A stretch of DNA of 64,000 bases from contig NZ_SOAX01000005.1 of the NCBI RefSeq assembly GCF_004364635.1, positions 144,618-208,617 of the forward strand. Direction: 5' to 3'. The notes under the pieces were generated by a model that saw only the letters and a list, made by a program, of their open reading frames with translations, made no database searches and was not told the origin of the DNA. The DNA is from Halospina denitrificans. Its GTDB lineage: Bacteria; Pseudomonadota; Gammaproteobacteria; Pseudomonadales; Oleiphilaceae. Below, one piece after another: positions 39,709 to 50,336 of the stretch; positions within the stretch are counted from its first letter, which is position 1, and every line of letters starts with the position of its first letter. A program made the position numbers and the translations under genes.

Positions 39709-41010
39709 TTGTCACGCCTGCTTGGATTTTTCCTTATGCTGGGGCTGCTGGCCTCGGCATCGGTTGTCGCGTCAGAGGCTGATCGGTTGAGTCCGCAGGA
39801 GCGGTTCCGGGCCGGCGTTGAGGCGTTCCAGGCGGGCGAACTGAAGCGTTCCCGTGCACTGCTCGAAGCGGCTTGGGAAGGAGGGGTGGATACAACGGCC
39901 CTTCATTACAACCTGGGCGTTGTGTATTACAAGCTGGGCGAGTACCAGCGTGCTGAAGCCCATTTTGGACGGCTCCTGGACACTTCCCAGCGGGATCTGG
40001 CGCTTTACAACCTCGGGCTTGTGGCCAGGGCGGACAGCCGGGAGTCCAAGGCCAGGGCCTATTTCCGGCAGGTTGCCGAGGAGGCGGAGAGGGACGCACT
40101 CAGGCGGTTGGCCCACTCACGGCTCGACACTCGGGAAGAGAAGAAGGCCCCGGAGAAGCCGGCGCCCCCCCTGCAAGGGGTTGTGTCCCTCTCGGCGGGG
40201 CACGAGGACAATATCTCCCGACTTCCCGATACCGGCCCGTCCCAGCTTTCCGACAGCTTCAGCGACGCACTCCTTGCCCTCAGGGGAGAGCTTTCTGCGC
40301 TTGAGGTTTCCGCCGCAGCCTACCGTCGCCATTACCATTCAGAGTCCGACTACAGCGCGGATTTCGGCCGCCTGGGGCTTGCGTGGGTCAATCAGAGCGG
40401 GGAACGACAGACCCGGATTGGCCTGAAGCAGGCGTATCTGCGTTTCGGCGGGGAATCCAGGCAGTGGCAGAGTACGCTGGAAATGGACTACCGCCTCAAC
40501 AACTGCCTGACCACGGCTTCCGACCGCTGCACCCTGAACCTGGAAGGCACCCACATTACGCCCTATACGGGATTCAGCTCGCGTGAGGGCGAGCGCTACC
40601 GCGCCACCGCCTCCTATAAGCAGCGGCGTAACAACTGGGAAGGCAGTCTGCGCTACCGTGCGGAACTCAATGAGCGCAAGGATCTCGAGACGGACAGGAT
40701 CTTCATCAGCCACTCCCCGCGGCGTCACGGTCTGTTCTCGGAGCTGGCGTACCAGGGGTTCAGCCAGCTTTCGCTGGGCGGGGAGATTGGTTACCGCTAC
40801 AGCAATTACCCGGATGATTTCAGGCTCGGCTCCACGGCCTCGGGGCATCGGTGGGATCACCGGTACGAGCTGGGATTCACCGCCGATTGGGCGTTGGGGG
40901 CAGCGGTGCGGTTAAAGGGTGAAGCCATCTACACCCGGAATGACAGCTCACTCGAGCGTTTCGACTACGGCAGTCGCCGATTCCAGCTCAGCCTTCGCTA
41001 TCGCCTGTAA
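39709..41010 (+). CDS. TPR protein with C-terminal outer-membrane beta-barrel
   Basis: The 433-residue protein has a signal peptide (about 1-22), TPR repeats (about 30-140, e.g. ALHYNLGVVYYKLGEYQRAEA), and from about residue 155 a barrel-like region with alternating strands, starting VSLSAGHEDNISR. This layout resembles Slam-type (DUF560) outer-membrane proteins that export surface lipoproteins, or TPR-porins of polysaccharide systems. The start is TTG 39709 behind GGGGAAG. It follows the acidic-protein gene by 105 nt. Confidence 0.78.
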   Translation: MSRLLGFFLMLGLLASASVVASEADRLSPQERFRAGVEAFQAGELKRSRALLEAAWEGGVDTTALHYNLGVVYYKLGEYQRAEAHFGRLLDTSQRDLALYNLGLVARADSRESKARAYFRQVAEEAERDALRRLAHSRLDTREEKKAPEKPAPPLQGVVSLSAGHEDNISRLPDTGPSQLSDSFSDALLALRGELSALEVSAAAYRRHYHSESDYSADFGRLGLAWVNQSGERQTRIGLKQAYLRFGGESRQWQSTLEMDYRLNNCLTTASDRCTLNLEGTHITPYTGFSSREGERYRATASYKQRRNNWEGSLRYRAELNERKDLETDRIFISHSPRRHGLFSELAYQGFSQLSLGGEIGYRYSNYPDDFRLGSTASGHRWDHRYELGFTADWALGAAVRLKGEAIYTRNDSSLERFDYGSRRFQLSLRYRL

Positions 41011-41836
41011 CGCGCACCTCCTGCCGCCAGCCTTCAGCATGGCGCCCAAGAGGCTCGGGTGCGCCAAAGTAATAGCCCTGAACCGCATCGATGCCAAGAT
41101 GCCTCAGCATCTGCGCCTCGCCCCGGGTTTCGACGCCTTCCGCCAGTAACTGACAGCCTGTTTCAACGGCGAAACCGGTCATGGCCCTGATCAGTGCCTG
41201 GCTGTTGGCGTTGGCGTCAATGTCACGGGCCAGGGACTGATCGAGCTTGATGATCTCGGGCTGGAATTCCAGCACATGGCGGAAGCTTGCATACCCCGAG
41301 CCCGCGTCATCGATGGCGATGCGCAATCCGGCCTCGCGCAGGGGGGCCAGTATTTGCAGCAGCGGCCTGTAGTTCTGGATGGCCTCATGCTCGGTGATCT
41401 CGAGCACCAGCTTTTCAAGCGGGTAGTTCGAGAGTATTTCCGTCACAGTCCCGTCAAGAATCGTTGATGGCGATATATTCAGGGACATGTACCGGTTACC
41501 GGTTAGCTTCTGGGTATCCCTGAGTGCGCGCTCGAGTACCGCGTGTTCCAGGGTTTCCGTGAGACCGGCCAGCGCCGCCTGGTTGAACCAGTACCCCGGC
41601 TTCCCGGCAGCAGATGTGGTGAAGCGGGTCAGGGCCTCAAAGCCAACAAGCTGTTCATCGCTGAGTCGATGGATGGGCTGGTAGACCGGGCGGAAGCGTT
41701 CGTTATCCAGGATATCCTGGAGATGCATGGGCGTGCGCGTGAGTTCGATATCTTCCATTGAGGAATACAGCATGTCGAAACCCCGATTCGTGGAGAAGGC
41801 AAACAATTCGTCGTTATCCTGAACACGACAGTCCAC
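40988..41836 (-). CDS. EAL-domain cyclic-di-GMP phosphodiesterase
   Basis: The EAL domain fills about residues 35-275. Its catalytic set looks complete: EAL in GFEALTR, LNISP, ITEHE, IDDAGSGYASF, IKLDQSL and LAEGVET, so hydrolysis of c-di-GMP to pGpG is likely. No GGDEF, PAS or membrane segment is present. The start is uncertain: GTG 41836 gives 282 residues, and ATG 41776, behind GGGG, is also plausible. The 3' end overlaps the TPR-barrel gene by 23 nt. Confidence 0.88.
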   Translation of the reverse strand: MDCRVQDNDELFAFSTNRGFDMLYSSMEDIELTRTPMHLQDILDNERFRPVYQPIHRLSDEQLVGFEALTRFTTSAAGKPGYWFNQAALAGLTETLEHAVLERALRDTQKLTGNRYMSLNISPSTILDGTVTEILSNYPLEKLVLEITEHEAIQNYRPLLQILAPLREAGLRIAIDDAGSGYASFRHVLEFQPEIIKLDQSLARDIDANANSQALIRAMTGFAVETGCQLLAEGVETRGEAQMLRHLGIDAVQGYYFGAPEPLGRHAEGWRQEVRVTGDSEG

Positions 41837-41888
41837 GGGAAAGGGTTCCCGGATCGGGCAAAAAAGATTGACAGGAATGTGACCGGTT

Positions 41889-42599
41889 TCAGGAAACCAG
41901 GTCGACCCAGCGTCCGTTTACAAGCTGTTGGAGAGGACGGAAACGGGTCTTGTAGTTCATCTTCCGGCACTGGCGGATCCAGTAGCCCAGATACAGGTGG
42001 GGCAGGCCGCGGCGACAGGCTTCCTCCACCTGCCAGAGGATGGCGTAGGTGCCGAGGCTGCGTTTTTCCTCGCCCGGCTCAAAAATGGTATAGATCGCCG
42101 ACAGGCCATTATCCAGCACGTCCACCACCGCGACGCCGATCAGATGACCCTCCCTGCGCATCTCGAGGAAAAAGCCATCAATGGAGCCCTCGATCAGGAA
42201 GGACGTGAACTGTTCCCTGCTTGCCGGGTACATATCTCCGTCGTGGTGGCGCTCATTGATGTAGCGCTCGTAGAGGTTGTAGATCTCCTCGTCGAAACGC
42301 ACCGGGGTGGTGGTCAGGTCCAGATCCTGGTTTGCCTTGCGGATGCGCCGCTGGGAGCGATCCGGCTGGAAGCGCTCCACGGGGATGCGAACCGGGATGC
42401 AGGCATTGCAGCCGCGGCAATGTGGGCGGTAGTAATGGGAGCCGCTGCGGCGGAAACCGAGTTCGGTAAGCTGGGAGTAGAGGGATTTGTCCACGCGTGC
42501 GCGGGGATCGACGAACATGGTCGTGGCCTGGCGGCCCTCCAGATAGCTGCAGGGGTGCTCTGGCGTGGCAAAGAAAATCAGGGTCTTGAGACTGCTCAT
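41889..42599 (-). CDS. bpt: Aspartate/glutamate leucyltransferase Bpt
   Basis: Bpt transfers leucine from Leu-tRNA to proteins with N-terminal Asp or Glu, creating ClpS/ClpAP degrons. From ATG 42599 it has 236 residues, with PCSYLEGRQATTMF and CRGCNACIPVRIP in the ATE N-domain and LYLGYWI in the C-domain. The ATG overlaps the aat stop by 4 nt. Confidence 0.95.
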   Translation of the reverse strand: MSSLKTLIFFATPEHPCSYLEGRQATTMFVDPRARVDKSLYSQLTELGFRRSGSHYYRPHCRGCNACIPVRIPVERFQPDRSQRRIRKANQDLDLTTTPVRFDEEIYNLYERYINERHHDGDMYPASREQFTSFLIEGSIDGFFLEMRREGHLIGVAVVDVLDNGLSAIYTIFEPGEEKRSLGTYAILWQVEEACRRGLPHLYLGYWIRQCRKMNYKTRFRPLQQLVNGRWVDLVS

Positions 42600-43309
42600 G
42601 GGTCCGCCTCCGCGCCCCAGTGCCAGTCCATGCGCCACTCGTGACCAGGCTGGCATCGAACACTTTCCCTGATTATAGACAAAAAGTCGCTGCGTGGAAT
42701 GCGTTCGGCGCCCATGCTCAGAAGATGGGTGTTTTCCACCTGACAGTCCATCAGGCGGTAGCCCCAGCGTTCAAGCTGGCGGGCCACGTGCACGAACACC
42801 ACCTTGGAGGCGTCCCGTTCCAGGCTGAACATGGACTCGCCAAAGAACGTCTTGCCGATGGCGACCCCATATAGGCCGCCCACGAGCTGCCCTTCCGGCG
42901 TCCAGGCCTCGAAGGAGTGGGCATGTCCAAGCTCATGGAGGTGGCAGTAGGCCTTCTCCATGTCCTGGGTGATCCAGGTACCTTCGGCGCGCAGGGCGCC
43001 ACAGGCATGGATCACTTCCCGGAAGGCGCAGTCCACGGATATCCGCAGCCGCTTCTGGTTGAGCTTGCGGCGCAGGCTGCGGGAAATATGCACCCGGGAT
43101 GGAAAGAGGACACAGCGTGGGTTGGGGGACCACCAGAGGATGGGCTGGTCGTCGGAGAACCAGGGGAAGATCCCCTCGCTGTAGGCCCGAAGGATGCGAT
43201 CCGGATGCAGGTCGCCGCCAATGGCGAGCAGGCCGTCCGGATCATCCAGCGCGGTTTCCGGATCCGGAAACCAGTGGGAGGTGGTGTCCAGCCAGGGGAG
43301 TGCGGTCAT
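42596..43309 (-). CDS. aat: Leucyl/phenylalanyl-tRNA--protein transferase Aat
   Basis: Aat adds Leu or Phe to N-terminal Lys or Arg, marking proteins for ClpS/ClpAP. The 237-residue protein shows FPDPETALDDPDGLLAIGGD, FPWFSDDQPILWWSPNPRC and GKTFFGESMFS. It is coupled to bpt, so both branches of the bacterial N-end rule are made from one message. Confidence 0.96.
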   Translation of the reverse strand: MTALPWLDTTSHWFPDPETALDDPDGLLAIGGDLHPDRILRAYSEGIFPWFSDDQPILWWSPNPRCVLFPSRVHISRSLRRKLNQKRLRISVDCAFREVIHACGALRAEGTWITQDMEKAYCHLHELGHAHSFEAWTPEGQLVGGLYGVAIGKTFFGESMFSLERDASKVVFVHVARQLERWGYRLMDCQVENTHLLSMGAERIPRSDFLSIIRESVRCQPGHEWRMDWHWGAEADP

Positions 43310-43318
43310 GGGGCAGCG

Positions 43319-45248
<1,930 letters not shown>

Positions 45249-45249
<1 letters not shown>

Positions 45250-46151
45250 CAGTCTCGCACCCTTCTGGTCAGTTCACTGTAGGCATCAACGCGCCGGTCG
45301 CGCAGGTAGGGCCAGATACGCCGGACGCTCTCGGTGCGAGCAGGGTCGATGGTTGCCAGCAGCACCTGGTCCCCCTGGCCATCTGCCCGGGCGAGGAATT
45401 CCCCCTGTGGGCCGCAGATGAAGCTGTGGCCCCAGAAATCGATCCCCGGACCGTCGCCGGAGGGGGCATCCTCGTGACCGTGGCGATTGGCGGCGATCAC
45501 CGGCAGGTTGTTGGCAATGGCATGGCTGCGCTGGACGGTGACCCAGGCATCAAGCTGGCGTGCCTGCTCACCGGCGTCATCGTTCGGGTCCCAGCCGATG
45601 GCCGTGGGGTAGATCAGAACCTCGGCGCCGGCCAGTGCCATCAGGCGGGCCGCCTCCGGGTACCACTGATCCCAGCACACCAGAACGCCCAGGTGGCCGA
45701 CGCTGGTCTCGATCGGTCGGAACGACTCCGGGGAGCCGTCGCCCGGCGTAAAGTAGAATTTCTCGTAGAAGCCAGGGTCATCGGGAATGTGCATCTTGCG
45801 GTAACGGCCGGCAAGGCTGCCATCGGAATCCAGCACAACCGCGGTGTTGTGGTAGACGCCGCTGAGACGCCGTTCGAAAACGGAGCCCACAATCACGATA
45901 TCGTGCTGGGCGGCCAATTCCCCCAGAAGGCTGGTGGTCGGGCCCGGAACCGGCTCTGCCAGGTCAAAAACAGCCACATCCTCGGTCTGGCAGAAATAGG
46001 GGGTCCCATGGAGCTCCTGGAGCACAACGAGCCGCGCGCCACGACCGGCGGCCTGCTCGATGAGTTCCGCCGTGGCGGCCAGGTTCGCCTCGCGGTCGGC
46101 ACCGCACTGCTGCTGTATTGCGGCGCAGGGAATCGCGTTTCTGCTATTCAT
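45249..46151 (-). CDS. aguB: N-carbamoylputrescine amidase AguB
   Basis: AguB converts N-carbamoylputrescine to putrescine, CO2 and ammonia. ATG 46151, behind GGGAG, gives 300 residues. The nitrilase triad is visible: Glu in LQELHGTPYF, Lys in YRKMHIPDDPG, Cys in LVCWDQWYPEAA. It overlaps the aguA 3' end by 8 nt and completes the agmatine-to-putrescine route. Confidence 0.95.
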
Positions 46152-47199
46152 GAAGACCAACTCCCGGTGGCAACTGCATGGTAAGACAGTGAAGGCTACC
46201 CCCCTGTGCCAGCAATGGGCGGCACTGGATCGGCGTTACCCGACGGCCGGGGTAACAGGCGTCGAGCGTCTCGCACGCCTCGTCATCCTGGGGAACCCCG
46301 TAGACAGGTACGAGCACCGCGTGGTTGGTGATCAGGAAATTCGCATAGGTGGCCGGTAACCGGCGCCCGTCCGGCGTGTAAAGCGGGTCGGGCCAGGGCA
46401 GTTCCGTGAGCCGGTAGGGCGTGCCGTCGCGACGTTCCAGCCCGGCCAGTTCCCGGGCCATGGCCTGCAGTTCGGAGTAATGGCTGTCCGCCGGTTGGTC
46501 ACAGCCCTGGTAGACAATATGGTCGTCGCTGCAGAAGCGGGCCAGGGTATCGATATGGCCATCGGTATCGTCGCCTTCAAGCGCCCCATGATCCAGCCAG
46601 AGGAAACGGTCCAGACCGAGGTGGGCCCGCAACTGTGTCTCCATCCACTCGGTGCTCACATCGCCGTTGCGGTTCGGGTTGAGCAGGCAGTGCCGGGTGG
46701 CCAGGAGGGTGCCGCAGCCATCGGTTTCCAGGGCACCGCCTTCAACTATCAGGTTCATGGGATTGAGGGGTAGTTTTCCGAAGAGCCCGCCGCTGTGCAG
46801 GTGCCCGTTGACCTGATCGTCCAGGGCGCTGTCGAACTTGGCGCCCCAGGCATTGAAGCGGGCATCCACGAGCCGGTGGTGGGTTCCATCGGTGAGGGTG
46901 AGGGGGCCGAAATCCCTTGCCCAGGTGTCGTTGGTGGGCACCGCTACGATATGAACAGTGCCCGTGCCACCCCGGCTGGCGGATTCAAGTGTCAGGAATC
47001 GTTTTATTTCAGAACCCTGAGAAGGATTCCTGCAGCAGATTATGACGTCTTCATCCGCCAGAACAGCCAATGCGATGCCCCGAAAAACGGGCTCTGCCTC
47101 TTCCATCCTGGAAGCCCAGTCCGAGTCGGAATGGGGCCAGGCCATAAGGACGGCGCCCTGGCGTGCCCACTCGGCGGCAAGTCGGAATTGTGGTGCCAA
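46144..47199 (-). CDS. aguA: Agmatine deiminase AguA
   Basis: AguA hydrolyses agmatine to N-carbamoylputrescine. The 351-residue protein shows AEWARQGAVLMAWPH, TWARDFGPLT, GGALETDG and the catalytic cysteine in GGSLHCLT near the C terminus. It is the first gene of aguA-aguB-moxR. No aguR-type regulator gene is adjacent. Confidence 0.95.
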   Translation of the reverse strand: MAPQFRLAAEWARQGAVLMAWPHSDSDWASRMEEAEPVFRGIALAVLADEDVIICCRNPSQGSEIKRFLTLESASRGGTGTVHIVAVPTNDTWARDFGPLTLTDGTHHRLVDARFNAWGAKFDSALDDQVNGHLHSGGLFGKLPLNPMNLIVEGGALETDGCGTLLATRHCLLNPNRNGDVSTEWMETQLRAHLGLDRFLWLDHGALEGDDTDGHIDTLARFCSDDHIVYQGCDQPADSHYSELQAMARELAGLERRDGTPYRLTELPWPDPLYTPDGRRLPATYANFLITNHAVLVPVYGVPQDDEACETLDACYPGRRVTPIQCRPLLAQGGSLHCLTMQLPPGVGLHE

Positions 47200-47249
47200 T
47201 GCGCATCACTCCGGAGGCAGCAAGGGTGAAAAGCGCGAGGATAGCGGGT

Positions 47250-47606
47250 TCAGCCGTCCGTGTCAGGTTCAATGACGGTATGGATAACCCGGTCACTCTC
47301 AAAGACGACTTCAAACCGCTGATACTCCCAGCGCGTGATGGGCGGTTCCCCCACGGGACCACGGACCGATTCCGGAGCACCGAAGCGCCGCTCCACGGAA
47401 TCCATGGCTTCGCCGCGGCGCGGCGTGCGCAGGTTGTAGTCCTTGTGGATTTTCAGGGAGAGCGGCTGTGCCTGCTGGCGCTCCATGCTTTCGGCGCTTC
47501 CCGTGTTCTGGGCCACCGTGGCGGTGCTGAACACGGCCGTCAGCAGGGCGCCGGCGATGAATCCGGTCAGGCGCGTTGATAAAAGGTTTGGCGATAATTG
47601 CGGCAT
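47250..47606 (-). CDS. Small periplasmic protein, SmpA/OmlA-like
   Basis: From ATG 47606 the product has 118 residues with a signal peptide ending near TATVAQ (residue 33). The mature part, with EAMDSVERRFGAPESV and ITRWEYQRFEVVF, resembles the small SmpA/BamE-like fold in which a helix precedes a GxP-type turn and two strands. Homologues in Pseudomonas are often loosely labelled phosphodiesterase, as I recall. No function is assigned. It lies 50 nt upstream of aguA on the same strand. Confidence 0.72.
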   Translation of the reverse strand: MPQLSPNLLSTRLTGFIAGALLTAVFSTATVAQNTGSAESMERQQAQPLSLKIHKDYNLRTPRRGEAMDSVERRFGAPESVRGPVGEPPITRWEYQRFEVVFESDRVIHTVIEPDTDG

Positions 47607-47836
47607 GGTTGTCACTTCCAAAGATCCGGCATGAACTGTTCCTGTCTGTCACTATAGCGCAAGGTTGGCGTGCGTCGAGTCACTCGTCGTTTTCCCGGTT
47701 GTCTTGCAAGGGCTTTTGCTGAAAGGCCATAATCCGCACGACTTCCTCCTGAGTCCAGTCAATCAAAGTGTAACAGCGATTTCATAACTTGCAGGGCGGG
47801 CGATGATGCCCGGCCCAATAACCGGATAGACCATTC

Positions 47837-49081
47837 ATGTTCAGACCGCTTTCCGTCTTCATCGGCCTGCGCTACACGGCCGCTAAACGCCGCAATCACT
47901 TCATCTCCTTCATCTCGCTGGTGTCCATGCTGGGTCTGATCCTGGGGGTGATGGTGCTGATTACCGTGCTCTCGGTGATGAACGGCTTTGACCGTGAGCT
48001 CAAGCAACGGATTCTGGGCATGGTGCCCCACGCGGTGGTTGAGTCCCGGGAAGGGCTTGATGACTGGCGATCGGTTGCCGATATCGCCGCCCAGGATCCC
48101 GATGTGGTGGGCGTTGCCCCCTATACCCAGGCCAAGGGTATGGTGACGGGGCGTGGCCAGGTCCAGGGCGTGATGATCAATGGCATCCATCCGCAGAAGG
48201 AAGTGGATGTTTCCATCATCCAGAACCATATGGTCACCGGCAGTCTTGCCAATCTGGAATCGGGCAGCTTCCAGATCATCATCGGGACCTCGCTGGCTCG
48301 ACGGCTCGGGGTAGGCCAGGGCGACCGGGTAACCCTGGTGCTGCCGGAGGCCTCGGTGTCGCCCGCCGGGGTGTTGCCGCGCCTGAAACGCTTCACCGTG
48401 GCGGGCACCTTCAGCGTTGGCGCGGAGCTGGACAGCAGCTACACCCTGGTCCACTACCAGGATGCCGCCAAGCTGCTGCGTCTGGGCGACAAGGCCCAGG
48501 GGATCCGAATCAAGGTCAATGACCTGTTCAAGGCGCCCATGGTCGCGGATCGCATCGCCCAGGAGCTGCCAGGGAACCGTTACCGCACTACCAACTGGAC
48601 CCACACCCACGGCAATCTCTTCGAGGCCATCCGCATGGAAAAAACCATGATTGGTCTCCTGCTGATGTTCATCGTGGCGGTGGCGGCCTTCAACATTGTC
48701 TCTGCGCTGGTAATGGTGGTGACCGACAAGAAAGCGGACATCGCCATACTGCGCACCATGGGCATGACGCCCCGGGGCATCATGGGCGTGTTCATGGTCC
48801 AGGGGGCGGTGATCGGTGTTGGGGGTACCATCATCGGCACCCTCCTGGGGATTGCGCTGGCGATGAACGTCAGCGGCGTCATCGAGTGGGTTGAGTCGGT
48901 TCTGAGCATGCAGTTCCTGAGCGCGGACGTGTATTTCATCAGCTACCTGCCGTCGGAACTCCAATGGAACGACGTGATGATTGTCGGCGGCGCCGGCCTC
49001 GTCATGAGTCTTCTGGCCACCATCTACCCCGCATGGCGGGCATCACGGGTACAGCCCGCGGAGGCGTTGCGTTATGAGTGA
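47837..49081 (+). CDS. lolC: Lipoprotein-releasing ABC transporter permease, LolC/LolE family
   Basis: This permease extracts outer-membrane lipoproteins from the inner membrane for LolA. The 414-residue protein has the MacB/FtsX-like layout: one N-terminal helix (about 22-45), a large periplasmic domain (to about 265), and three C-terminal helices. YTAAKRRNHFISFISLVSMLG is typical. Only this permease precedes lolD, and no lolE follows. Its 3' end overlaps lolD by 8 nt. Confidence 0.92.
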   Translation: MFRPLSVFIGLRYTAAKRRNHFISFISLVSMLGLILGVMVLITVLSVMNGFDRELKQRILGMVPHAVVESREGLDDWRSVADIAAQDPDVVGVAPYTQAKGMVTGRGQVQGVMINGIHPQKEVDVSIIQNHMVTGSLANLESGSFQIIIGTSLARRLGVGQGDRVTLVLPEASVSPAGVLPRLKRFTVAGTFSVGAELDSSYTLVHYQDAAKLLRLGDKAQGIRIKVNDLFKAPMVADRIAQELPGNRYRTTNWTHTHGNLFEAIRMEKTMIGLLLMFIVAVAAFNIVSALVMVVTDKKADIAILRTMGMTPRGIMGVFMVQGAVIGVGGTIIGTLLGIALAMNVSGVIEWVESVLSMQFLSADVYFISYLPSELQWNDVMIVGGAGLVMSLLATIYPAWRASRVQPAEALRYE

Positions 49082-49766
49082 AACACCCATCATCCAGTGC
49101 TGGAACCTCACCAAGACCTACCGGGAAGGGCGCTCGAGCCTGACCGTTTTCTCCGGGGTGGACCTGAGCGTTGCCCAGGGCGAGACGATGGCGATTATTG
49201 GCACCTCCGGATCGGGCAAGACCACGCTGCTCAATATGCTGGGGGGGCTGGACCGCCCCAGTGACGGCGAGGTACTGATCGGCGGTGAGGATATCCACGG
49301 CATGAAGGAGCGCCACCGGTGCCGTTTCCGCAACAGTGCCCTGGGCTTCGTCTACCAGTTCCACCACCTGCTGCCGGAATTCACGGCGCTGGACAATGTG
49401 GCCCTGCCGGCGGCCCTGGGGCAGCGCTCACTGCGGGAGTCCCGGGACAGGGCGCGCCACCTGCTTGAACGCGTCGGGCTGGGTGAGCGCCTGACGCACA
49501 AGCCCTCCGCCCTGTCCGGTGGCGAACGCCAGCGGGTGGCCATTGCCCGGGCCCTGGTCAACGAACCGCGCTGCGTGCTCATGGATGAACCCACGGGCAA
49601 CCTGGATGACGACACGGGCGAGCAGATCCAGGCGCTGATCCGCGAACTCAATGAACAGGTGGCCTCCGCCTTTGTGGTCGTCACCCATGATCCCGAACTG
49701 GCGGGCACCATGGGGCGCGTCTGCCGCCTGGAGCATGGCGGGCTCACTCCGGTGGCTGACACCTGA
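49074..49766 (+). CDS. lolD: Lipoprotein-releasing ABC transporter ATP-binding protein LolD
   Basis: LolD powers lipoprotein release. The 230-residue protein has Walker A GTSGSGKTTLL, signature LSGGERQRVAIARAL and Walker B CVLMDEPTGNLD. Overlap with lolC indicates coupled translation. The stop overlaps the 3' end of the convergent DUF2062 gene by 23 nt. Confidence 0.95.
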   Translation: MSETPIIQCWNLTKTYREGRSSLTVFSGVDLSVAQGETMAIIGTSGSGKTTLLNMLGGLDRPSDGEVLIGGEDIHGMKERHRCRFRNSALGFVYQFHHLLPEFTALDNVALPAALGQRSLRESRDRARHLLERVGLGERLTHKPSALSGGERQRVAIARALVNEPRCVLMDEPTGNLDDDTGEQIQALIRELNEQVASAFVVVTHDPELAGTMGRVCRLEHGGLTPVADT

Positions 49767-50280
49767 GCTCGCGCTCGCGAACGCGCTTGTGCCACTTGTG
49801 GCGAACCTGGCGGCGCCAGAGATACTGGATAAGCAGGTAACTGGACACGGAAAGAGTCACCCCCAGTATCAGGGAGCCGATGTAAAGTGGCACGCCCACC
49901 TCGATCAGGCGCTCGCTGATCCACTCCCAGCTGAGCTGGAAGGTTTCTGCCTCTTCGGGACGCCCCAGTACCAGGGTGCCGATGGCGTAGGCAAGATAGA
50001 TCAGCGGCGGCATGGTGATCGGGTTGCTGATCCAGAGGGTGACCAGGGTCAGCGGCAGGTTGGCGTTGAACCAGATGGCGGTGAGTGCGGCGGGCACGGA
50101 CTGGAACGGCATGGGAATCATGCACCAGAACACCCCAAGCAGGACGGCCCTTGCGACGGAGTGCCGGTTGATGTGCCAGAGGTTGGGTTCGTGAATCAAC
50201 GCGCCCAGGAACCGCAACGAACGGGTTCTGCGGAGTTTTTCCGGGTTCGGGATAAAGCGTTTGATGAACCGCTTGTCCAT
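49744..50280 (-). CDS. DUF2062 membrane protein
   Basis: The 178-residue protein has the DUF2062 hallmark PMPFQSVPAALTAIWFNAN followed by ISNPITMPPLIY, with two or three membrane helices. Its function is unknown. It is divergent from comEC and convergent with lolD, as in the P. aeruginosa PA2985 region. Confidence 0.88.
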   Translation of the reverse strand: MDKRFIKRFIPNPEKLRRTRSLRFLGALIHEPNLWHINRHSVARAVLLGVFWCMIPMPFQSVPAALTAIWFNANLPLTLVTLWISNPITMPPLIYLAYAIGTLVLGRPEEAETFQLSWEWISERLIEVGVPLYIGSLILGVTLSVSSYLLIQYLWRRQVRHKWHKRVRERELRCQPPE

Positions 50281-50336
50281 AGCACGTCGTCAGTCCGCCC
50301 GGAGCGGATCACCAGGGATGAATGGGAGATACAGCA

